Source of the DNA: PALSA-1006 sp964532405
Lineage (GTDB): Bacteria; Pseudomonadota; Gammaproteobacteria; Burkholderiales; Gallionellaceae
Reading direction: 5' to 3'
NCBI GenBank assembly: GCA_964532405.1
Contig: CAZHIC010000063.1
Coordinates: forward strand, 1-6,590
Length of the DNA stretch: 6,590 bases
Notes under the pieces: model-generated
Told to the model about the DNA's origin: nothing
Database searches by the model: none
Seen by the model: only the letters and a program-made list of their open reading frames with translations
Position numbers and translations under genes: made by a program
Part shown: piece after piece, positions 1 through 6,000 of the stretch
How positions within the stretch are numbered: the first letter of the stretch is position 1
Layout: each line of letters begins with the position of its first letter

Positions 1-4
1 AACG

Positions 5-292
5 CTATACGGCTTGTCGTGACAGGCGCGCAAACAGCTTGAAGTTATACGCCAGTGCTGCCACTTGGCGCGGCAACTTGCCGTAGCATTCTTTGATGCG
101 CTTGATCATCGGCAACAAACGGCTGCTGTCCGCCGGGTTGCCGTCCTCAATCACCACATCCAATACCATGCCGTGTTTGCCCGTGGTCAGGTTGAGTTTG
201 TGACCAAACTGGGTGTCGCGCCGGCCTTCGTAGTGCTCGGCACGACTCATCCAGTCGGTGCTGTGTGGTTGTGTCGCCATCACGCCATTCAC
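5..292 (-). pseudogene. Transposase remnant (DDE type, ISNCY/IS5-like), internally deleted
   Basis: The 95-residue reading frame carries a block around GRRDTQFGHKLNLTTGK followed by DVVIEDGNPADS, which I recognise from DDE transposases of the ISNCY/IS5-like kind. In intact members this block sits in the middle of a protein of roughly 400 or more residues and contains part of the catalytic fold. Here, directly after YGKLPRQVA, the sequence jumps to a tail resembling the extreme C-terminus of such proteins (AYNFKLFARL). About 100 residues of the catalytic core therefore seem to be deleted, and the N-terminal part is missing as well. The first codons, MNGVMATQPHSTDWMSRAEHYE, do not obviously belong to the family. 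The stop is at 5-7. The product cannot be an active transposase. Family assignment is from memory of the motif, not a search; that it is a broken transposase is fairly secure, the exact IS family is not. Confidence 0.72.
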
Positions 293-300
293 TGCGCGCC

Positions 301-765
301 AACAGTTACGACATCACCGACCAGAATTCGTCTACCAACGTGTGCAAGGGCGTGAGGCCGATAGCCGAGTCCGTCAGCCCCGCCAAAGTCTTTACCGCGA
401 ACAATCTGCCCTATTGTGTGAATCATCTGGATCGGTTGCCTGCGCCCACGGAAACCTTCGTGCGCAACTTCGGCGCGCGCCTGCATCACATCGCTTTGTC
501 GGTGCAGGATGGCGAGCGCGGCGGCAAGGAAAACATCGAGTTTGTGGTCGATGCCATCGCCAAACAGGGAAAAGGATTTTTGCTCGATGTGGTCGGGTCA
601 CGCGCCGAAGGCTTGAAGCAGGTGTTTTCCGCAGCATCGCCTTTTTCAGCATTGATCATCGAGTACGTGCAGTGCTATGGTGATTTCTAAGGGTTCTTCA
701 CGCGCGAGAATGTTGCGCTGCTCACTGCGGCGGCGGGGAATCAGGAATCCATGGTAAAAATGTAG
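301..765 (+). pseudogene. VOC / 4-hydroxyphenylpyruvate dioxygenase-like C-terminal fragment with in-frame stop
   Basis: Read in the frame of 265-690, homology appears to start near SYDITDQNSS (about 307) and runs through FTANNLPYCVNHLDRL, FGARLHHIAL, FLLDVVGSRAEGLKQVFS and LIIEYVQCYGDF. This pattern belongs to the second module of vicinal-oxygen-chelate proteins related to 4-hydroxyphenylpyruvate dioxygenase, non-haem iron enzymes of aromatic amino acid breakdown or related oxygenases. The HH pair (codons at 484 and 487) and the E of IIEY (661) would be candidate metal ligands. TAA at 688-690 interrupts the frame, but the same frame continues after it with GFFTRENVALLTAAAGNQ, the expected family C-terminus, to a second stop at 763-765. 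The N-terminal module is absent; the sequence there is replaced by the transposase remnant. Both the truncation and the premature stop argue for a dead gene. The family call is by motif recognition only. Confidence 0.72.
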
Positions 766-816
766 TGACTATTCCCAAAGTATGATGGCCATTGCAGGAG
801 TTTCGTGCTCGGCCTA

Positions 817-846
817 GGACTGGGACTGGGACTGGGACTGGGACTG
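817..846 (+). repeat. Hexanucleotide tandem repeat, (GGACTG)5
   Basis: Five perfect, uninterrupted copies of GGACTG. Because the unit is six bases long, copy-number change would not alter a reading frame. In plus-strand frame it would encode alternating Gly-Leu, on the minus strand Pro-Ser; no credible gene uses either. It sits between the VOC pseudogene and the oxidoreductase stub, ending 26 bases before the latter's start codon, so length variation could alter spacing between elements on either side. The repeat itself is certain; any function is unknown. Confidence 0.95.
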
Positions 847-872
847 AAAGTACTTATTGCCAGGACATCGCC

Positions 873-965
873 ATGAACTACGACGTACTCATCATCGGTT
901 CCGACCCCGCCGGACAGCATGCGGCATGGCACCCGGCACGAGTTGACATCGCAGCAAAGAATTAA
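873..965 (+). pseudogene. N-terminal stub of an FAD/NAD(P)-dependent oxidoreductase
   Basis: The 30 codons from ATG 873 to TAA 963-965 begin MNYDVLIIGSDPAGQHAAW. This is the beta-alpha dinucleotide-binding start (hhhGxGxxG) of pyridine-nucleotide disulphide oxidoreductases, such as soluble transhydrogenase or dihydrolipoamide dehydrogenase. The usual GSGPAG reads GSDPAG here, so the second glycine of the motif is already lost, and the frame dissolves into unrelated residues after the tryptophan. Intact proteins of this class have about 450 to 500 residues, so more than 90% is missing. This is a relic and should not be annotated as a functional gene. Which member of the superfamily it came from cannot be told from 20 residues; the soluble-transhydrogenase type is a guess. 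Confidence 0.65.
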
Positions 966-1013
966 AGTCTAGTGTAGTGTTTCGCTCTTGGCAGTACTTA
1001 TGTAAAAACCCAT

Positions 1014-1031
1014 GTCGGGTTGAAACCCGAC
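1014..1031 (+). repeat. Short perfect palindrome, GTCGGGT-TGAA-ACCCGAC
   Basis: A perfect 7-bp inverted repeat around a TGAA loop in the non-coding stretch before recO. No T tract follows on the plus strand. On the minus strand the hairpin is followed after five bases by TTTTT, but no minus-strand gene lies nearby to be terminated. It resembles the short dispersed palindromes common between genes in betaproteobacteria. The rest of 966-1192 shows no coding sequence and no RNA gene that I can recognise. Confidence 0.6.
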
Positions 1032-1132
1032 CAGACAGTGCCATCCGTTGTTATAAGTTTCAGACAGCAGAATGTCCGCAACTCAGGTATGCATGGATCC
1101 AGTAAGCGGATGCATTGCGTAATCGTTAGCAA

Positions 1133-1166
1133 TTACAGTTTGGGGTGGCCGAGTTTATGAAATAAT
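1133..1166 (+). promoter_or_regulatory. Possible weak sigma70-type promoter for recO-pdxJ
   Basis: An AT-rich stretch at 1154-1166 offers -10 candidates TATGAA (1156-1161) and AATAAT (1161-1166). Upstream, TTACAG (1133-1138) lies 17 bases before the first of these but matches the -35 consensus poorly. The location is sensible because it lies just upstream of recO and because everything further upstream is gene debris that is unlikely to drive the operon. The assignment rests on position as much as on sequence. Confidence 0.25.
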
Positions 1167-1192
1167 CGCGGTGGAGTGATATAGAGAGATCA

Positions 1193-1924
1193 ATGAGTTC
1201 AGCAGCCAAGCACCGCATTCAAGACGAACCCGCCTTCGTGCTACACAACTACCCGTTCCGCGAAACCAGTTTGGTGTTGGAGGTGTTTAGCCGCCAGCAT
1301 GGGCGTGTGCCGTTGGTGGCGCGCGGGGCGCGCCGTCCGAAATCGGCGCTGCGCGGTTTGCTGATGAGTTTTCAGCCGCTGGCGCTGAGCTGGTTCGGCA
1401 AGAACGAATTGCGCACTTTGCATAGCGCGGAGTGGCAGGGCGGGCAACCGCAGTTGCAGGGCACGGCGCTGATGTGCGGGTTTTATTTGAATGAGTTGTT
1501 GCTCAATCTGACTGCGCGCGATGACCCGCATGAGAGTCTGTTCGATTATTATCGGCAGACTTTGCAGCGCTTGGTGCAGGAAGAAGATCACGCTTCTACC
1601 TTGCGCTGTTTTGAAAAACATTTGCTGCAAGAGTTGGGCTACGCGCTGTTGTTGGAACACGAGGCGGGCAGCAATGAACCTATCCACGCGGGAAAGCAAT
1701 ATCGCTATATCCTCGAACGTGGTGCGATAGCGGAAACAACGGATGCAACGCAAGGATTGCCTGTAGCGGGGAAGACGTTGCTGGACATCGCGGCAGACGA
1801 TTACACTGATGTAAATAGTGCGCGCCAAGGCAAGCAGCTGATGCGCATGTTGTTGAACCATCATCTCGGCGGTGTGGTGTTACACACGCGGGAACTGATT
1901 AAGGACTTGAAAAAATATGATTAA
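1193..1924 (+). CDS. recO: DNA repair protein RecO
   Basis: A 243-residue protein, almost the same length as E. coli RecO (242). RecO works in the cytoplasm in the RecFOR pathway: it binds single-stranded DNA and SSB, anneals complementary strands and, with RecR, loads RecA at gaps. The N-terminal OB-fold occupies roughly residues 8-85; the conserved opening AFVLHNYPFRETSLVLEVF is followed by HGRVPLVARGARRPKS, a basic stretch typical of the family. The rest is the helical RecO C-terminal domain, with FYLNELLLNL and RCFEKHLLQELGY as recognisable landmarks. I see no four-cysteine zinc site, which many proteobacterial RecO proteins also lack. The ATG at 1193 is chosen because AGAGAG lies a short distance upstream and the family motif begins soon after. 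The last 8 nt overlap pdxJ, implying one transcript and coupled translation. Confidence 0.95.
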   Translation: MSSAAKHRIQDEPAFVLHNYPFRETSLVLEVFSRQHGRVPLVARGARRPKSALRGLLMSFQPLALSWFGKNELRTLHSAEWQGGQPQLQGTALMCGFYLNELLLNLTARDDPHESLFDYYRQTLQRLVQEEDHASTLRCFEKHLLQELGYALLLEHEAGSNEPIHAGKQYRYILERGAIAETTDATQGLPVAGKTLLDIAADDYTDVNSARQGKQLMRMLLNHHLGGVVLHTRELIKDLKKYD

Positions 1925-2636
1925 ACTCGGATTGAACATCGACCATGTCGCCACCTTGCGCCAGGCGCGCGGCTCGCGCTATCCCAACGTGGTTCGCGCC
2001 GCGTTGATCTGTGAAGAAGCGGGGGCGGACGCTATCACGCTGCACCTGCGCGAAGACCGCCGCCACATTCAGGATGCCGATGTGGCGACGTTGCGCGGTA
2101 TGTTGCAGACGCGCATGAATCTGGAATGCGCCGTGACCGAGGAGATGATCGCCCTCGCTTTACGCACTAAGCCGCACGACATTTGTCTCGTGCCGGAAAA
2201 GCGCGCAGAACTGACCACGGAAGGCGGGTTGAATGTGGTGAAATATTTTGACGCGGTGCAGCACGCTACGAAACGTTGTAGCGATGCCGGTATCCGCGTC
2301 TCGCTATTTGTCGATGCCGACGAGCGCCAATTGGAAGCCGCCTGGAAAGCGGGTGCGCCGGTGGTGGAAATACACACCGGCAAGTATGGCGATGCGGACA
2401 GCGTGCCGGCACGGGAGGCAGAGCTGGAACGCATCCACCGCGCCGCGCTTCATGCCCATGCGCTAGGTTTGCAGGTGAATGCCGGGCATGGCCTGAACTA
2501 CCACAACGTGCGCCCTATCGTGGCGATTCCGCATATCGCCGAACTCAATATCGGCCATGCCGTCATCTCCGAGGCGGTTTTTATCGGCCTGGAGCAGGCG
2601 GTGAAAAAAATGAAGGCGCTGTTGAGCGATTTTTGA
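1917..2636 (+). CDS. pdxJ: Pyridoxine 5'-phosphate synthase PdxJ
   Basis: A 239-residue protein matching PdxJ over its whole length (E. coli 243). PdxJ is a cytoplasmic TIM-barrel enzyme that condenses 3-amino-2-oxopropyl phosphate (made by PdxA) with 1-deoxy-D-xylulose 5-phosphate to give pyridoxine 5'-phosphate, the last ring-forming step of the DXP-dependent vitamin B6 route. Visible family motifs are LGLNIDHVATLRQARG (4-19), ITLHLREDRRHI (40-51), LECAVT (69-74), CLVPEKR (90-97), EIHTG (151-155), NAGHGLNYHNV (188-198) and ELNIGHAVISEA (209-220). His43, Glu70 and His191 line up with the catalytic His45, Glu72 and His193 of the E. coli enzyme, so it should be active. The start codon lies inside the recO end, with AAGGA at 1901-1905 as a plausible ribosome binding site. 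No convincing terminator follows. Confidence 0.97.
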   Translation: MIKLGLNIDHVATLRQARGSRYPNVVRAALICEEAGADAITLHLREDRRHIQDADVATLRGMLQTRMNLECAVTEEMIALALRTKPHDICLVPEKRAELTTEGGLNVVKYFDAVQHATKRCSDAGIRVSLFVDADERQLEAAWKAGAPVVEIHTGKYGDADSVPAREAELERIHRAALHAHALGLQVNAGHGLNYHNVRPIVAIPHIAELNIGHAVISEAVFIGLEQAVKKMKALLSDF

Positions 2637-2687
2637 GAGCGTCTTGTGGCGCAAGGTGTATCAACGCTTGTTCTCAGTGGCATGAGC

Positions 2688-2746
2688 GAGGACATGTCGT
2701 AATGTGCTATAAAACGCATCTCAAAAAGGAGTTCGTTCATGTCCTC
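2688..2746 (+). repeat. 9-bp inverted repeat flanking the leader promoter and ribosome binding site
   Basis: GAGGACATG at 2688-2696 and its exact complement CATGTCCTC at 2738-2746 are separated by 41 bases. The space between them holds the extended -10 element and the ribosome binding site of the small ORF, and the right arm covers that ORF's start codon. In a read-through transcript from pdxJ the arms could pair and occlude the start; in a transcript from the local promoter the left arm would be absent. It could also be a widely spaced protein-binding site or chance. Confidence 0.4.
2705..2713 (+). promoter_or_regulatory. Extended -10 promoter upstream of the leader ORF/kinase
   Basis: TGCTATAAA is a TGn extended -10 followed by TATAAA, five of six matches to TATAAT. 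No good -35 is visible 16-18 bases upstream, which extended -10 promoters can tolerate. Transcription would start near 2720, leaving a leader of only about 20 bases before ATG 2739. It would drive the small ORF and the kinase independently of recO-pdxJ. Confidence 0.45.
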
Positions 2747-2879
2747 TGACCTTGCTTCCAATTTTACGCTGCCGATAATCAAGCTTGAGTTTTTGGCTGC
2801 GTTGCCATTTGCGTCAGGCGGCGTTTACCGCTCTGTGAATCGTTGCATCCGGCTACCCATTGTTCAAGAGGGGTGTTGA
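2739..2879 (+). CDS. Small ORF of unknown function, translationally coupled to the kinase
   Basis: A 46-residue ORF starting MSSDLASNFTLPIIKLEF and ending IRLPIVQEGC, with TGA at 2877-2879. I do not recognise it. Support for translation is the strong AAGGAG at 2726-2731 with a 7-base spacer to the ATG, the best ribosome binding site in the window, and the extended -10 promoter just upstream. The stop codon lies one base before the kinase ATG at 2881, so terminating ribosomes could re-initiate there. The peptide has a mildly hydrophobic stretch (LEFLAALPFASGG) but no clear membrane segment, and two cysteines with no evident motif. It may be a genuine small protein, a leader peptide that governs kinase translation, or the degraded start of an older gene. 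Coding status is uncertain. Confidence 0.4.
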   Translation: MSSDLASNFTLPIIKLEFLAALPFASGGVYRSVNRCIRLPIVQEGC

Positions 2880-2880
2880 T

Positions 2881-3045
2881 ATGAGCAGCGTCACGCCGAT
2901 TCACTCAGTCCACTCAAGCAAGAAAGGCTTCCCGCTACGGCTGTTCTCGGTCGCATTTGTGATCAGCCTGTCGATCACTATTTTCAGCGGGTGGCAGTCG
3001 TGGCAGATGCACAAGCACGCTGAAAAATGGCGGGGAAGCATATAG
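2881..3045 (+). CDS. N-terminal membrane-anchor piece of the sensor kinase, before a frameshift
   Basis: Starting at ATG 2881, preceded by AAGAGGGG (2866-2873) with a 7-base spacer, this frame gives a basic N-terminus with SSKKGFPLR followed by a hydrophobic segment at about residues 20-38 (LFSVAFVISLSITIFSG), then WQSWQMHKHAEK and, six residues later, TAG at 3043-3045. A short positively charged cytoplasmic tail followed by a transmembrane helix is just what a two-helix periplasmic sensor kinase needs at its start. The matching second helix lies at 3444-3509 in another frame. The two frames join if one base is gained in the A5 run at 3023-3027, giving HAEK-MAGKHIALTEDIGHIM without a break. 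I read this as the 5' end of the following gene rather than a separate gene. Confidence 0.7.
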   Translation: MSSVTPIHSVHSSKKGFPLRLFSVAFVISLSITIFSGWQSWQMHKHAEKWRGSI

Positions 3046-6000
3046 CGCTTACCGAGGACATCGGCCACATCATGCTGCTCGACGAGGTGCTGACCATGTC
3101 GGCGCGCATGGCTGCGGCAACAGGGGATTTTAGCTATGAAACAAGATATGACCTGTTTGATCCACAACTGACAGTTGAAATTGATGAGGTGAGAGTCTTG
3201 CTCTCGCACACGGAAATAGCACTGTTTGTCGGGGAGACGGATGAGGCAAACCTCGCGCTGGTAAAGCTGGAGCGGCAGGCTTTCGCGTTGGCGCATCAGG
3301 GCAGGCGGCAACAAGCGACGGCGCTGCTGCTCAGCGATGAATACCTGAGCTTGAAAAAAATTTACGCGGGCGGCATGGAAAAAACCGTTCATGCCGCAAC
3401 TGGTCTGATTGAACAAGAGACCCGACAGCTTCGCTCCCTGTCGCTCTGGCTAGCCGTTGCAAATGTCGTGGGTATCCTGTCCTTGCTGGTCGCTTGGTTT
3501 TTTGCCGCCCGCTCTGCGCGCAGTTGGGCCGCCGAGCGCGGGGAGACGGAGGATGCGTTACGCGAGGCTCATGAGCAGCTGGAAGTCAGGGTGGCACAAC
3601 GCACGGCAGAACTATTGAACACCAATGCAGAGCTCAAACACGAGGTTGACGAACGCGCGCTAGCCGAAGCGACAATCCGGCGTCTGAACCAGCTCTACAA
3701 CCTGTTGAGCCAATGCAACCAAGCTGTCGTGCGCTGCACCGATGAAGGCGAACTGTTCGCGCAAGTCTGCCGCGCTGCGGTGCAGTGCGGCGGCTTCAAG
3801 ATGGCGTGGATCGGCCTGGTGGACGAGGCGAGCCAGCGGGTTGTGCCGCTTGCCTGCTATGGCGAGGGGGTGGAATATCTGGACGACCTCCAGCTTTCGG
3901 TGGATGGCGGTAGCCCGTTCGGGCGCGGCCTGACCGGAACCTCCCTGCGCGAGAACCGGCCGTACTGGTGCCAGGATTTTATGCGCGACCCGTTCACCGC
4001 GCCGTGGCAGGAGAGCGGCGCGCGCTTCGGCTGGGGTTCTGCGGCCGCGCTGCCGCTGCGCCGGAACGGCGTCGCCATCGGCGCTTTTAGACTGTATTCC
4101 GGCGCGGCGAACGCCTTCGATGAAGCCGCGCGCAAGCTGCTGGTTGAAATGGCGGAAAACATCAGCTTTGCGCTGCACAACTTCGCCCATGAAGCACAAC
4201 GCAAAAAGGCAGAAACTAGCTTGGCGGAAAGCGAGCAGCATTTCCGCGCGGTCACCGAGTCGGCCAGCGATGCCATGCTCACGGCTGACAGCAGCGGCCA
4301 CATCACGGGCTGGAATGCTGCCGCGCAACGCTTGTTCGGCTATACCGGGGCCGACATTATCGGTCAGTCCCTGACGGTGTTGATGCCGGAACGCTTCCGT
4401 AACCCGCATCGGGCAGCTCTGGCGAGGGTGGCGGCCGGTGGGGTGCCGCATGTGATCGGCAAAACCGTAGAGCTTGCCGGGCTGCGCCAGGGTGGCAGCA
4501 AATTTCCGCTGGAACTTTCGCTGGGGCAATGGCGAACCGCCGATGGCCTGTTCTTTAGCGCGATTGTTCGCGACATCAGCGAGCGCAAGCAGGCGGAGGC
4601 GGCGGTGCGCCAACTCAACGCAGAGCTGGAAAGCAAAGTGCTGGCGCGCACCGCCGAGCTGGAACATGCCCGGCTTGAAGCCGAACAAGCCAACCGCGCC
4701 AAGTCGGCTTTCCTCGCCACCATGAGCCACGAGATCCGCACGCCGATGAACGGCGTGATCGGCATGATCGACGTGTTGCAGCAGACCAGCCTCAGAGGCC
4801 CGCAGATCGAAATGAGCAATATCATCCACGACTCGGCATTTGCCCTGCTGGCCATCATCGACGACATTCTCGATTTTTCCAAGATCGAAGCGGGCAAGTT
4901 CCAGGTCGACTGTGTGACCATGGATGTCGCCGACGTGGTGGAGGGCGTATGCGACACACTCGCCCGTGTTGCCGAAAATAAAGCAGTGGAACTGACGCTG
5001 TTCACCGACCCGACCATCCCCGCAGCAGTGTTGGGTGACCCGGCGCGGTTGCGTCAAGTGCTGGTTAACCTGGCGGGCAACGCGATCAAGTTTTCCAGCG
5101 GGCAGGATAGTCAAGGCAAAGTGTCGGTGCGGGCACTCTTGGTTGCAAGCACACCTGACGAGCATGGCCGTTTCCCTCTCCTCAATCCTCTGGAGATACC
5201 CTCACCTCAATCCTCTCCCGCAAGCGGGAGAGGAGGCGAACGAGAAAAGCAATTATCAATATCTGAATCGCTTCGCGATGTTAAACAAATCCTGCTGGAA
5301 TTCCGCATACTCGACAACGGCATCGGTATTGATCAAGAAGCGCAGGCGCGTCTGTTCACCCCCTTTACTCAAGCCGATTCCAGCACCACGCGGAGTTTTG
5401 GCGGAACCGGGCTGGGGCTGGCTATTTCCGGCCAGTTGGTCAATATGATGGGCGGCGAGATCACGCTGAACAGTGAGCTTGGCAAGGGCTCGCTGTTCAG
5501 CGTGCGCATGCCTTTCGACTTGCCGCAGGAACAGCTGGATGCAGGACGGGATCAATTGAACTCACCAGCTAAACCGTCCCTTTCCCCTGCAAGGGGGAAG
5601 GCTAGGATGGGGGTTAGCACGGCGGAAGACAGCGTCTCTACCCGCTCCCTGGCCCTCCGAGGGGACCTCGTTGCAGGGCTGTCTTGCCTGGTGGTGGGTG
5701 ATGCAGCGAGTCTGTCCGACAATCTCGCCGCCTATCTGGTGCATGGGGGCGCAAGCGTCGAGCGCGTGCCGGATGTGGTATCCGCACAGGAATGGATCAC
5801 CCGTCAATGGATAGCCAGTCATCTGCCCGGCCTGTGCGTGGTGGTCATCGACACTGCGGGTGTTAACCCGCCACTGGACGAATTGCGCGCCGCCGTCCGC
5901 ACCCAGCCCGGCCTAGATGGGCGCTTTGTCATCGTCGGGCGCGGCGGGCGCCGCTGGGGGCACGTCGAAGAGGCCGGTCTGGTTATGCTGGACGCTGACG

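Noticed and set aside
741..932. Minus-strand frame with (Pro-Ser)n
   Set aside because: The Pro-Ser run is only the GGACTG tandem repeat read backwards, and no other coding feature is present.
1014..1031. Rho-independent terminator
   Set aside because: No T tract follows on the plus strand. The minus-strand orientation has a T5 nearby but no gene to terminate. Better described as a dispersed palindrome.
1141..1154. GGGGTGGCCGAGT resembling the 5' end of a tRNA-Ser, as at an integration site
   Set aside because: Only about 13 bases match; no anticodon arm, T arm or acceptor 3' strand follows, so chance similarity is enough.
1241..1864. 207-codon minus-strand frame opposite recO
   Set aside because: Lies entirely antisense to a full-length, family-typical RecO; composition is Q/R/L-rich and no motif is seen.
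2637..2705. Terminator after pdxJ
   Set aside because: I found no stable hairpin followed by a T run; the imperfect complementarity around 2637-2675 is too weak to call.
3021..3030. Programmed -1 ribosomal frameshift signal
   Set aside because: The reading GCT GAA AAA TGG does not form a canonical X XXY YYZ slippery heptamer: the P-site codon could not re-pair after slipping back. I noticed no stimulatory hairpin directly downstream. A mutation or base-call error is simpler.
3660..5165. 501-codon open frame on the minus strand opposite the kinase
   Set aside because: It is antisense to GAF, PAS, HisKA and ATPase motifs that are clearly coding on the plus strand. Its translation is rich in H, R, Q and A without recognisable domains, as expected for the shadow of a GC-rich gene.
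5035..5448. Plus-strand frame containing RYPHLNPLPQAGEE
   Set aside because: This is the +1 frame of the kinase ATPase domain running through repeat R1; the peptide is the usual by-product of translating this repeat in another phase, not a gene.
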